Below, piece by piece: positions 1-7,042 of a stretch of 32,372 nucleotides of DNA. The translations under genes and the position numbers were made by a program. Location: NCBI GenBank assembly GCA_903864315.1, contig CAIPFK010000223.1, forward strand, positions 1 to 32,372. The letters are read 5' to 3'. Every line of letters starts with the position of its first letter. Position 1 is the stretch's first letter. Under the pieces are notes generated by a model, which was not told where the DNA came from, made no database searches, and saw nothing but the letters and a program-made list of their open reading frames with translations. This stretch comes from an uncultured Burkholderiales bacterium (GTDB taxonomy: Bacteria > Pseudomonadota > Gammaproteobacteria > Burkholderiales > Burkholderiaceae_C).

Positions 1-1
1 C

Positions 2-868
2 CTGGCCGACATGATGACGGCCATGATGGCCTTCTTTTTGTTGATGTGGCTCTTGGGTGCGTCCAATTCGGACGCCAGAAAGAGCATCGCCGACTACTTT
101 AAACCGAGTTCTCACAGCATGGTGCCGTTTGGCTCATTGGCGGGCTCCAACGGGGTGCTCGGTGGGCGCTCCATCATTGATCCCGATGGATTTCCCTTTT
201 CTGCCAAACAAACCGGTTTATTGGAGCGCTTGACCCCCAGGTCCGAGGGCGGCCCCAACCCTGACACCGAGCCAGCGCCGGAAAATGAAAAAGACTATTC
301 CTCACCCAGCAAGCAATCGGACTCTAAAAAAGACAAAGACGCTGATCCGAGTCAGTTGAGCGACGAAGAAAAGAAAGCCATTGCTGAGGAGCAAGATGAG
401 AAAAATTTCAGAAAACTCGAGTCTGAGCTGAAGGAAAAAATTTCCGAGAATAAAAAGCTCGCCAACATCAAGGATCAACTGCAGATCACGCGAGACAAGC
501 AAGGCCTGCGCATTGAAATCATCGACAAGGCTGACTTTGCCATGTTCCCCAGTGGCACCACCAATATGCAAGGCAAGGCCGAGGCGTTGATTGCCGAAGT
601 GGCGGCGTCATTGTCCAAGTTGCCCAATAAGGTTGCCATTCGTGGACACACCGACAGTGTGCCATTCCAAAACCCAACGGTCTCCAACAACTGGGCACTC
701 TCCGCGCAGCGAGCGGATGCGACACGCCAAATTTTGGAAAAGCAAGGGATACCCGAGGCTCGCTTCACGCGCATTGAAGGCGTGGCAGACACCGATCCCT
801 TCAACACCAGCGATAAACGCGATCCGCGCAATCGGCGCATGAGCATCACCGTGTTGAACCAAGATTGA
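2..868 (+). CDS. motB: Flagellar motor stator protein MotB (5'-truncated by window edge)
   Basis: MotB forms the proton channel with MotA and anchors the stator to peptidoglycan. The reading frame is open to the first base, so the true start lies upstream. The first codons read L-A-D-M-M-T-A-M-M-A-F-F-L-L-M-W-L-L, the conserved MotB transmembrane helix. The Asp at bases 8-10 is the family's proton-binding aspartate (established for E. coli Asp32). A long charged, Lys/Glu-rich linker follows (bases about 260-470). The C-terminal OmpA/MotB peptidoglycan-binding domain holds I-R-G-H-T-D-S-V-P-F near base 640 and N-N-W-A-L-S-A-Q-R-A-D near base 690. The gene ends 58 bp from the convergent regulator gene. 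motA presumably lies just upstream, outside the window. Identification is secure; only the missing N-terminus (about 20-30 residues) is unknown. Confidence 0.95.
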   Translation: MADMMTAMMAFFLLMWLLGASNSDARKSIADYFKPSSHSMVPFGSLAGSNGVLGGRSIIDPDGFPFSAKQTGLLERLTPRSEGGPNPDTEPAPENEKDYSSPSKQSDSKKDKDADPSQLSDEEKKAIAEEQDEKNFRKLESELKEKISENKKLANIKDQLQITRDKQGLRIEIIDKADFAMFPSGTTNMQGKAEALIAEVAASLSKLPNKVAIRGHTDSVPFQNPTVSNNWALSAQRADATRQILEKQGIPEARFTRIEGVADTDPFNTSDKRDPRNRRMSITVLNQD

Positions 869-926
869 GGTGAGGCAAAGGGGCCTGGGTTTGTTGGCCA
901 GCAAGCAGGGCCCGCCCAGCCCACGC

Positions 927-2033
927 TCAGGCTGAGCGCAAGTCGTACTTGTTGATTTTTTCGATCAAGGTCGTGCGCTGCAAGTTCAGCAACTTGGCGG
1001 TTTTGGACACATTGCCCTGGGCCCGGGCCAGCGCTTGCTCAATGATGCTTTTCTCGATCTCGGCCAAGCGGTCTTTCAAAGAAAGTCCTTCCGGGGGGAG
1101 CTCAGGCATGCCTTGAGCGAGCATGATGATGTCCTCGACATCGGTCTCCAACTCCAACTCGCCTTGCTCCATTTCTTCCAGCACTTCCTTGGGCGGTGTC
1201 ATGGCCTGTGGGGGCACGGCAGCCGGGGTGCTGAGTTTTAAATTGCCTTGGATGAGGACCAAGCCTTTGGGCAAGAGTGAGGGTGGAATGGCGCGCAAAT
1301 CGAGTCGTTGACCCGCATAGAGGGTGCTGAATCGATCGACCAAATTGGAGAGCTCTCGCACATTGCCAGGCCAGGGGTAGGCGCGCATGGAGTCCAAAAA
1401 CTCAGCAGAAAACCGAATCGGTCCGTGTTGCACATGGGCGAATTTCTGCGCAAAATGAACCAAGAGCGGCTCGATGTCATCAATGCGCTCTCTCAAGGGT
1501 GGGGTGTTGACTGGCAAGACATTGAGGCGGTAATACAAGTCTTCGCGAAATTTGCCCGAAGCGATCTCGCTCTCCAAATCGCGGTGGGTGGCCGCGATCA
1601 CCCGCACATCAATGGGAATTTGCCGTGTCGAGCCGATGGGGTCAATGGTGCGTTCTTGAAGGACTCTGAGGAGTTTGACTTGCATGTCCATGGGCATGTC
1701 GCCGATCTCATCCAAAAACAAGGAGCCACCGTGGGCCAATTCAAAGCGGCCAAGCCGGTCAGAGACGGCTCCGGTGAAGGAGCCCTTTCTGTGACCAAAA
1801 AGCTCGCTCTCCAAAAGCTCTTTGGGAATGGCTGCACAGTTGATGGGAACGAAATTGGAGCCCGCGCGCATGGATTGTTCGTGCAAAGACCTGGCCAGGA
1901 GTTCTTTGCCGGTGCCGCTCTCTCCCGTGATCAACACCGTGGAGTTGGAGTTGGCAATGGTGCCAAGCAAGTCTCTGAGGGATTGTGCGGAGTCGCTTTG
2001 GCCAATGAACTGCGTGCTCGGTTTCATAACCAT
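927..2033 (-). CDS. fleQ: FleQ-like sigma-54-dependent flagellar transcription activator without N-terminal sensory domain
   Basis: This is a bacterial enhancer-binding protein that would remodel sigma-54 RNA polymerase by ATP hydrolysis. It is 368 aa. The AAA+ domain begins almost at residue 1: Walker A G-E-S-G-T-G-K-E at about 37-44, the sigma-54-contacting loop as G-S-F-T-G-A at about 84-89 (consensus GAFTGA, here Ala to Ser), Walker B L-F-L-D-E-I-G-D at about 105-112, and the arginine-finger region F-R-E-D-L-Y-Y-R-L at about 162-170. A linker rich in Pro and Glu (about 265-310) leads to a C-terminal Fis-type helix-turn-helix with R-T-T-L-I-E-K, which resembles FleQ more than FleR/FlrC. 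There is no receiver or FleQ N-terminal domain, so activity is probably set by expression level or by a partner such as a FleN/FlhG ATPase (inference). It is divergent from the flgP operon. The five sigma-54 promoters in the window are its likely targets. The Shine-Dalgarno is poor, and a second ATG two codons in is possible. Confidence 0.85.
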   Translation of the reverse strand: MVMKPSTQFIGQSDSAQSLRDLLGTIANSNSTVLITGESGTGKELLARSLHEQSMRAGSNFVPINCAAIPKELLESELFGHRKGSFTGAVSDRLGRFELAHGGSLFLDEIGDMPMDMQVKLLRVLQERTIDPIGSTRQIPIDVRVIAATHRDLESEIASGKFREDLYYRLNVLPVNTPPLRERIDDIEPLLVHFAQKFAHVQHGPIRFSAEFLDSMRAYPWPGNVRELSNLVDRFSTLYAGQRLDLRAIPPSLLPKGLVLIQGNLKLSTPAAVPPQAMTPPKEVLEEMEQGELELETDVEDIIMLAQGMPELPPEGLSLKDRLAEIEKSIIEQALARAQGNVSKTAKLLNLQRTTLIEKINKYDLRSA

Positions 2034-2164
2034 GAAAAATGAAGTGTTGACGCCCGTGTAAAAAAGGGTTCAATGGTCAAAGTCAGCAAAAAGAGTCTAA
2101 AAAAGAGCATAAAGCCTTGGTTTCATGAAGTCCTGTGAACGCTTGGTGAACTTTTTCCATAGTA

Positions 2165-2180
2165 TGGCAGATATTTTGCT
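2165..2180 (+). promoter_or_regulatory. Sigma-54 (-24/-12) promoter for the flgP operon
   Basis: The site reads TGGCAG-ATATT-TTGCT, matching the consensus TGGCAC-N5-TTGCW at 10 of 11 defined positions, with the invariant GG and GC exactly 12 bases apart. The predicted start is near 2191. It lies between the regulator and flgP, facing flgP. Confidence 0.75.
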
Positions 2181-2195
2181 TACTCATAAGCAAAA
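2174..2195. repeat. Perfect 9-bp inverted repeat across the sigma-54 -12 element
   Basis: TTTTGCTTA (2174-2182) and TAAGCAAAA (2187-2195) are exact reverse complements separated by CTCA. The left arm contains the TTGCT of the -12 element and the right arm covers the predicted start site. It could be an operator for a dimeric repressor or a hairpin in melted DNA. It does not create a minus-strand sigma-54 promoter, because no GG lies 12 bp away on that strand. Confidence 0.7.
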
Positions 2196-2378
2196 ACCAC
2201 AAAAGCTTGCAATTAAGGGGCAAGCGGTGATGTTTTGCCGTCGTCAATGCACTCGAGGAGGCAAGGATTGGCCTGAAGGGTGATCTTCACGCTGGGCTGA
2301 CAGTTCCAGCATTGCCACTGAGTTTTGAGTATCTTGCCAGGTGAGTGAATTTTTTGCACACACTTGTCGGGTTGACTC

Positions 2379-2405
2379 TCAAGATTACGTTGTTACGGTC
2401 GATGT
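2379..2405 (+). promoter_or_regulatory. Possible sigma-28 (FliA) promoter upstream of flgP
   Basis: TCAAGATT, 11 bp, GTCGATGT has exact spacing relative to TAAAGTTT-N11-GCCGATAA, with 6/8 and 5/8 matches and the core CGAT present. It would give a leader of about 85 nt before flgP. It is weaker than the sites before fliD, flaG and fliC. Confidence 0.4.
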
Positions 2406-2498
2406 ATGGGGACATGGCCAAGAGTTCCATTGGGGCTCTGAGCTCAGAAACATGGTTCGTGTTAGTTAAGATGGTTTAGACATTTGAAGGAACTTATT

Positions 2499-3002
2499 AT
2501 GAAAAGCATCTCTATCGTTACAGTCTCGACAGCGGTGGCCCTCTTGAGCGCATGCTCGAGCATGCCCCAGTTTTTCTCCAAAGCCGCGCCTGCAGAGACC
2601 CGCGCTGAAGGGGCAGCCCCACCACCTTCCATGATCTCTCCCATGGTTGAGAAGCGTGAAACCTTGGTGGCCACGGGCTATGCGGTCATCAGTGTGCAAA
2701 ATCACAAAAACCCAGCCCAGCAACGCTTGCTGGCCATCCGTGCCTCCAAATTGGATGCCTACCGAGCTTTGACCGAACAGGTCTATGGACAACAATTGGA
2801 CGCCAGCACCACCGTGGCGGACATGACCGTGGTCAACGATACCTTCCGTGCCAAAGTGGAAGGTGTGATTTATGGTGCCCAATTGGTGAGCATCACACCA
2901 GTGAGCGACGACACCTATGAGACCACCTTGTCACTGGACCGCGCGGTGGTTCAAGACTTGCGCCGTCTTTATTTGACTCAATTGGCCATGCGTGGTCGTT
3001 GA
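2499..3002 (+). CDS. flgP: FlgP-like outer-membrane lipoprotein (LPP20 family)
   Basis: In Vibrio, FlgP is an outer-membrane lipoprotein of the H-ring around the flagellar basal body, needed for stable flagella. The product is 167 aa with a lipoprotein signal ending in L-L-S-A-C (residues 15-19), lipidated Cys19 followed by S-S, so outer-membrane sorting is likely. The C-terminal half has the LPP20/FlgP signature A-I-R-A-S-K-L-D-A-Y-R-A-L-T-E-Q-V-Y-G (about 87-105). An in-frame TTG lies 15 bp upstream, but ATG 2499 is preferred: GAAGGA (2486-2491) sits 7 bases before it and the signal peptide starts there. It is first in a plus-strand operon with the FlgT-like and LysM genes. A FlgO gene is not present. 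The family call is good; the FlgP role is inferred from context. Confidence 0.8.
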   Translation: MKSISIVTVSTAVALLSACSSMPQFFSKAAPAETRAEGAAPPPSMISPMVEKRETLVATGYAVISVQNHKNPAQQRLLAIRASKLDAYRALTEQVYGQQLDASTTVADMTVVNDTFRAKVEGVIYGAQLVSITPVSDDTYETTLSLDRAVVQDLRRLYLTQLAMRGR

Positions 3003-3051
3003 ATCTGTAGAGCTTGTTTGACACCAGGCTCAATGGCTTGAGAATTACACC

Positions 3052-4317
3052 ATGCGAACGCCAGGCTTTTTGATTTCATCCGGGGATCCGTGCGACCTGC
3101 AACCTGGCTTGGTGGGTCGGGTGTTGATCATCTGTCGCACTCGATGGGCATGGCTGACTCGCCTTGACCCTTTCATGGCCTTGATGTGTGTCTTGGGTGT
3201 CTTGTTGGTCTGGTTGTTTGCCTTTGCTGCCCAAGCCCAGGATCTGAGTGACAACCAAAGGCTGGATGCACTTCGCAAAGCCTTGATTGATTTGTCTCTC
3301 GAGGGGCCCACCGAGGTTCGCAGCAGTGCATGGATCGATGAGTCGGGTGCATTGCGAGAAGGATCCAGTTTCAGCAATGGCATGGTGGTTCGCGGGGTGC
3401 GGATTTTGGCCTATGGCGCAGATCCACAGTCCCAGCCCTACGCCCAATTGTCGTTGGGCAAGACTGAAAGGCTCAATCCGCTGAGCTGCAAGTCACGCGA
3501 CGCAGGCGGTGAGAGAAAAAGCCAAGTGCAGCATTTGGCGTTGATGGACATCAATCTATCGAATAAAGTTCCCAATAAAGATGTTTATCAATCGCGCTTG
3601 GTGGTGTTGGCGCTGAAAGAGAATTTACAAAACCTGGCCCAACAGTCGGGTGTTTTCAAGCTCAGATTGAGCACCTTGCCCGTCAATGCCTCCAATACCA
3701 CGGGCGTGGGAGCCGGTGCCAACGTCGGAAACCGAGCGTTTGGCCCAGGTCAGAATTATTATGAGCAAGCGTTGCTCGGACGCGGCGAGCAGCGAGTGAC
3801 TTGGCAGTTGCACGTGAGGCTTGAGCCCGCCAGCGATGAGATCTCCAAAGCCCCAGGGCTCAAAGTGGTGAGCGTCTTAGAAAACCGTTTGGATTCAAGA
3901 CTGTCCTTTGAGCACGCTGAGTTGTTGTGGTTTGAGTCCAACCCAGAAACTCCCACCAGCGCAGCCCTCTCCAGTGTCATGCTCGCTCAAGTGGAGGGTT
4001 TGAGCATGATTTTGAAACAATGGTTTGAAGACCAATTGAGCTGCATTCCACCTCAATTCGAAGTCACCAAATGGACCGGTTCACAATTGAATGTATCCGC
4101 TGGTACTGCGAATGGCTTGCGAGTGGGGGATAAATTCGTGGTGGTCGACCCCAAACTCATTCCTTCGCGCGCACTTCAAGCCAATGCCCTCCAGCACATG
4201 GCCATGGCTCAAGTGCAATCGGTCAGTTTGTATTCTGCCCAGCTGAAACAAGTCGCGGGCCCGAGTTTGAATGGCGTGATCCATTGGGTCGCCATTCCTC
4301 AGCAACTTCATGATTAA
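3052..4317 (+). CDS. flgT: FlgT-like flagellar ring assembly protein
   Basis: FlgT is a periplasmic protein that builds the H-ring and supports MotX/MotY T-ring formation in Vibrio. The product is up to 421 aa with a secretion signal at about residues 42-62 (hydrophobic L-G-V-L-L-V-W-L-F-A-F-A, then A-Q-A-Q-D as a likely cleavage site). Next comes a FlgT_N-like region with R-L-D-A-L-R-K-A-L and repeated-strand character. The C-terminal part has Q-L-N-V-S-A-G-T-A-N-G-L-R-V-G-D-K-F-V-V-V, which closely resembles the FlgT C-terminal beta-barrel. The 40 residues before the hydrophobic stretch are unusual for a signal peptide, so the true start may be ATG 3175 (no clear ribosome site at either). 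It follows flgP by 49 bp. The assignment rests on domain resemblance plus adjacency to flgP. Confidence 0.65.
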   Translation: MRTPGFLISSGDPCDLQPGLVGRVLIICRTRWAWLTRLDPFMALMCVLGVLLVWLFAFAAQAQDLSDNQRLDALRKALIDLSLEGPTEVRSSAWIDESGALREGSSFSNGMVVRGVRILAYGADPQSQPYAQLSLGKTERLNPLSCKSRDAGGERKSQVQHLALMDINLSNKVPNKDVYQSRLVVLALKENLQNLAQQSGVFKLRLSTLPVNASNTTGVGAGANVGNRAFGPGQNYYEQALLGRGEQRVTWQLHVRLEPASDEISKAPGLKVVSVLENRLDSRLSFEHAELLWFESNPETPTSAALSSVMLAQVEGLSMILKQWFEDQLSCIPPQFEVTKWTGSQLNVSAGTANGLRVGDKFVVVDPKLIPSRALQANALQHMAMAQVQSVSLYSAQLKQVAGPSLNGVIHWVAIPQQLHD

Positions 4318-4345
4318 ATCGTCTTTAGCCACAAGGAGCTTTCCA

Positions 4346-5077
4346 ATGAGCGGTACTACACAACGAGGCTTTGCCGTCGAACCTCATTCTCAACTGTTGG
4401 GGCGAGCCTCGCGTTCTGGCCTGGTGAGCTGCCTCATCACGGGTCTTGTGGCATTGAGTTGTTGTGCCTCAGGCGCCATTGCTGCAACCCCGAGTTCACC
4501 ACCCCTTGAAGTGATCACGTTGTCGGACAAGGGCTTGTTGCCACCTGAATCGAGCGACGACAAGTCGGCCGCGTCCAAGCCCACCAGTTCATTGAGTTCG
4601 GGTTTGCGCGTGGGCAGTGGCAGCAAAGACGTGCACAAGGAAGCGGATGCGCCGCGTGCTGATTCACCGTTTCCTGCCAAAAAAGCGCCTGCCCCTGCAA
4701 GTGCAGCACCCGCTTCCAGCCCACCCGCAGTCAGCGCTTCTCAACCCACGACTTATTTGGTCAAAAGCGGTGACACGTTGGACAAAGTGGTTCAAAAAGC
4801 CTTGGGCGACAGTCCCTTGAAGAGTGAAATCTTAAAGCGTGAAATTGTTGCTTTGAACCCCGATGCTTTTAGCAAGGGGAGCCAAAAAATACTCAAGTCG
4901 GGGGTGCATTTGAAGTTGCCCAACAACGATGACCTCTTGAGAAGTCAGCTGGGGCTGGGTCAGTCTTCATCACAACAAGGCTCGCGCAAGCAATTTGTCG
5001 GCTATGAGACGTATCCTGATGTGATCATCAACCCTCAGGGGATGGAGAAGAGAAAGAGTTGGGTTCAATTCCCTTGA
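4346..5077 (+). CDS. Secreted LysM-domain protein, flagellar locus
   Basis: This 243-aa protein has an N-terminal hydrophobic export segment (about residues 25-47, possible cleavage in G-A-I-A-A), a long Ser/Pro/Ala-rich linker (about 48-135), and one LysM domain (about 136-192) with Y-L-V-K-S-G-D-T-L-D-K-V-V. LysM binds peptidoglycan glycan chains, so it should sit in the periplasm on the cell wall. The segment A-L-N-P-D-A-F then L-K-S-G-V-H-L-K-L-P resembles the FimV-type LysM found in polar organelle hubs. The start at 4346 is chosen because AAGGAG (4333-4338) is 7 bases upstream; a longer in-frame start at 4310 would overlap flgT. As third gene after flgP and flgT it may anchor that ring to the wall (inference). 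No enzymatic motif was seen. Confidence 0.75.
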   Translation: MSGTTQRGFAVEPHSQLLGRASRSGLVSCLITGLVALSCCASGAIAATPSSPPLEVITLSDKGLLPPESSDDKSAASKPTSSLSSGLRVGSGSKDVHKEADAPRADSPFPAKKAPAPASAAPASSPPAVSASQPTTYLVKSGDTLDKVVQKALGDSPLKSEILKREIVALNPDAFSKGSQKILKSGVHLKLPNNDDLLRSQLGLGQSSSQQGSRKQFVGYETYPDVIINPQGMEKRKSWVQFP

Positions 5078-5166
5078 GTCACCCCCCATTGCAATTGGCG
5101 CCCACGTCCACTTTGATCAACAAGTGGGGAGACAAAAGGCGCTTGCCACGCGGCCCCATGATCCCC

Positions 5167-5193
5167 TAAACTTCAAGGACTTGGCTCCGATTC
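5167..5193 (+). promoter_or_regulatory. Possible sigma-28 promoter before the fliK-like gene
   Basis: TAAACTTC, 11 bp, TCCGATTC matches TAAAGTTT-N11-GCCGATAA at 6/8 and 5/8 positions with exact spacing. It lies in the gap between the LysM gene and fliK. A start near 5200 would make the TTG at 5207 almost leaderless, and would place the hairpin at 5221-5245 inside the leader. Confidence 0.4.
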
Positions 5194-5206
5194 ATGCCCA
5201 AGGGGC

Positions 5207-6550
5207 TTGAGTGAGCCTTGGGGCCGACCCCGTTGGGGGCGGCCCATTCTTTTGAAAGTCCTTGATTTGATATTTGGTCCTGACAACATTCTTGGCGCAC
5301 CACGCGTGCCAGTGGTTCAAATGGACAACCGACCCATTTGGGTCGAGAGCCCTGTGGCCCAGTCGCTGGGCCTCACCGATCAAGAAATCGTCCAAGCCAC
5401 CGTCACCTTGGAGCGGGGCTCGGTGAGGTTGTGGCTGAAGAATTTTTCCTTTGACGTTCCCACCACTTGGGGTTTGAAGCCCGGCGATCAACCGTTTGTC
5501 AGCGTGTTCCAATCGGCCTTGGGCTATGGATTGCATTTGCAAAAATCCAATTTGAGTGCGGGTTCGACCACACCGCTTGGCGACTCCAAAACACCGTCCA
5601 TGGCTGGCGTTGTTCAAAACAAAGGCGCTGCTTCGAATGCAGGGGCTGCACAGTCCGCTTCAGCCAGCGCCAACTCAGCCGCGAGTCTAAGCGCTTCACC
5701 CGTGGGTCTCAAGCCTGTGGGAATGGGTGCGTCTGCATTGCCTGCTGACTCCATGATGTCTTCAGCGGGTGCACCAGCCATTGCAATGCTTGGCTCTCGC
5801 ACGGAGATGCTGATGCAGCAACCCTTGGGGTTCGAGTCGGTGTCGCAATTGATGCAGCCCGACTTTTTGGCGCAACTGAGTGCTCAGATGAATTTGGGGG
5901 CTTGGTGGGCCCTGTACCGAAAAGTGGCCCTCTCCATGTCCTATGTGTCGGGCAATGCCTTGAAAAACATGGTCATGACACAAGCCAAGAGCAATGAGAA
6001 ACTCCTCAGTCTTGGAGAAAACACCAAGGATGGCCCCAAGTCTATGCTGCAAGAGTTGTTGGGGGGTCTTCAGACCTCGGAGGGATCTGACAACGGGGAT
6101 TTGAAGCAAATGCTCCAGCGCGGTGTGAACGAACTCGATGCCTCACAACTCCAAGCGGTTCAGCACTGGGCTCGTGGAGACTTGAACCTCAAGGTCATCA
6201 TTCCTTTTTTGGATGCCGATCCAGTGGATTTGCATTTCAAAAGAAAAGGCCGCCAGCAAGGTGAGCCCCAGGCGCCGTTGAGTGTCGACATTCACTCCAA
6301 GAGCCGAATGCTCGGTGAGGTTTGGCTCAATACCCAAATCAGTTTGGGCAGCCAAGTGGATTTGACCATGTGGGCCCTCAGAAGCGATGTGGCCGACATG
6401 GCCAGAGTCAAAGCCAAGGACTTGGGGTTTGATTTGCAGGATTCGGGACTGAATTTGAAGAGTTTTCAGATCTTCAATGCCGCCAAACCCGTGGAACAAG
6501 AACAACGCTCACCCACGGCCCTGGGGCGGGTGGTGGACGCCAAGGCATAA
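5207..6550 (+). CDS. fliK: FliK-like flagellar hook-length control protein
   Basis: FliK measures hook length and switches the export gate from hook to filament substrates by contacting FlhB. The C-terminal Flg_hook-type domain is recognisable at about residues 326-425, with L-G-E-V-W-L-N-T-Q-I, then V-D-L-T-M-W-A-L, then L-G-F-D-L-Q-D-S-G-L-N-L-K-S-F-Q-I-F-N-A. The middle (about 115-190) is a low-complexity Ala/Ser/Gly segment typical of the FliK ruler. The start is unresolved: TTG 5207 gives 447 aa, TTG 5252 gives 432 aa and ATG 5321 gives 409 aa. A terminator-like hairpin at 5221-5245 argues for a start after it. It is paired with the FlhB-like gene 47 bp downstream, which suits a substrate-switching job. 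It could be a FliK paralogue rather than the main FliK, which is normally found in the fli cluster. Confidence 0.7.
   Translation: MSEPWGRPRWGRPILLKVLDLIFGPDNILGAPRVPVVQMDNRPIWVESPVAQSLGLTDQEIVQATVTLERGSVRLWLKNFSFDVPTTWGLKPGDQPFVSVFQSALGYGLHLQKSNLSAGSTTPLGDSKTPSMAGVVQNKGAASNAGAAQSASASANSAASLSASPVGLKPVGMGASALPADSMMSSAGAPAIAMLGSRTEMLMQQPLGFESVSQLMQPDFLAQLSAQMNLGAWWALYRKVALSMSYVSGNALKNMVMTQAKSNEKLLSLGENTKDGPKSMLQELLGGLQTSEGSDNGDLKQMLQRGVNELDASQLQAVQHWARGDLNLKVIIPFLDADPVDLHFKRKGRQQGEPQAPLSVDIHSKSRMLGEVWLNTQISLGSQVDLTMWALRSDVADMARVKAKDLGFDLQDSGLNLKSFQIFNAAKPVEQEQRSPTALGRVVDAKA
5221..5253 (+). terminator. Intrinsic-terminator-like hairpin at the fliK 5' end
   Basis: GGGCCGACCCC (5221-5231), loop GTT, GGGGGCGGCCC (5235-5245) pair over 11 bp with one A-G mismatch, followed by ATTCTTTT. 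This has the form of a rho-independent terminator and could end the flgP-flgT-LysM transcript. It lies inside the longest version of the fliK frame, so either the start is downstream or the hairpin is a by-product of coding sequence. Confidence 0.45.
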
Positions 6551-6597
6551 CTGGGCCCAGTTCTCGTCTGTGTCCCCATCACAATCACGTCAATCCC

Positions 6598-6891
6598 ATG
6601 AAATCCCCCCTTGAAGCCCTGGCCCTTGAATATGGCCTGAACAAGACCCCAAAGGTGAGCGCCAAGGGGCGAGACGAGCTGGCGCAAATGATCATCGAGG
6701 AGGCGCGCCGCCAAGGCGTTTACGTCACACAAGACCCACAACTGCTGGCTTTGCTCAGTCGGCTCGATGTGGGAGATGAAATTCCTCCCGACATGTTCAC
6801 CGCGGTGGCGGTGATTTTGTCCTGGGTTTATTGGCTCAAAGGCATGAAACCAGGCGACGAGAAGCTCAAAGGCGGGAACACACCCACTTAA
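6598..6891 (+). CDS. fhlB: FhlB: FlhB C-terminal-domain homologue, export switch
   Basis: The 97-aa product matches only the cytoplasmic C-terminal domain of FlhB/YscU export switches: P-K-V-S-A-K-G-R-D-E-L-A, then I-P-P-D-M-F-T-A-V-A-V-I-L-S-W-V-Y-W-L-K-G. In FlhB this domain binds FliK and export substrates. There is no transmembrane part and no N-P-T-H autocleavage motif, since the frame starts after that position, so the protein resembles the right-hand half of cleaved FlhB. It follows the FliK-like gene by 47 bp, and such FliK-FhlB pairs are known in other bacteria. Its role is probably auxiliary control of the specificity switch. The Shine-Dalgarno is weak. Confidence 0.8.
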   Translation: MKSPLEALALEYGLNKTPKVSAKGRDELAQMIIEEARRQGVYVTQDPQLLALLSRLDVGDEIPPDMFTAVAVILSWVYWLKGMKPGDEKLKGGNTPT

Positions 6892-6933
6892 CGACCCAGG
6901 CGTCCACTCTGGGTCATCACGAAGGAATGGCAA

Positions 6934-6949
6934 AGGCATGAATTTTGCA
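6934..6949 (+). promoter_or_regulatory. Sigma-54 (-24/-12) promoter for the TPR-glycosyltransferase pair
   Basis: The site reads aGGCAT-GAATT-TTGCA with GG and GC 12 bp apart. The predicted start is near 6960. It puts the two downstream TPR genes in the flagellar sigma-54 tier and makes an ATG at 6959 unlikely as the translation start. Confidence 0.7.
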
Positions 6950-7042
6950 TAAAAGGTCATGGTGGTCATGTGTTGGCCATCTCTTGCCGACGTTTGCGGG
7001 CAAGTTTATTGTTTAAACCTGGACCTGGACCTTGAGCTTGCC

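Larger units (their letters stand above)
2034..2498. other. Divergent intergenic regulatory region (465 bp, no gene seen)
   Basis: This non-coding stretch separates the minus-strand FleQ-like gene from the plus-strand flgP operon. It holds a strong plus-strand sigma-54 promoter (2165-2180), a perfect inverted repeat across it (2174-2195), a second inverted repeat (GCTTGC at 2205-2210 with GCAAGC at 2220-2225), and a weaker sigma-28-type promoter (2379-2405). No convincing promoter for the minus-strand regulator was found by eye. A 17-codon frame from 2230 was looked at and has no ribosome-binding site. If the sigma-54 start near 2191 is used, flgP would have an untranslated leader of about 300 nt, long enough for RNA-level control. 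Confidence 0.6.

Noticed and set aside
1308-2042. Long plus-strand open frame opposite the FleQ-like gene
   Set aside because: It is an antisense shadow of a well-conserved AAA+ gene and shows no domain signature of its own.
2230-2283. Short frame (17 codons) with two cysteines in the flgP leader
   Set aside because: No ribosome-binding site, no hydrophobic or conserved feature, and such frames are common by chance.
3076-3447. Minus-strand frame opposite the FlgT-like gene
   Set aside because: Antisense to a supported coding frame, with no ribosome site and no recognisable motif.
5149-5163. aGGCGC-TTGCC-acGCG as another sigma-54 promoter before fliK
   Set aside because: The GG-GC spacing is right but the -12 side lacks the T-T before GC and is not convincing.
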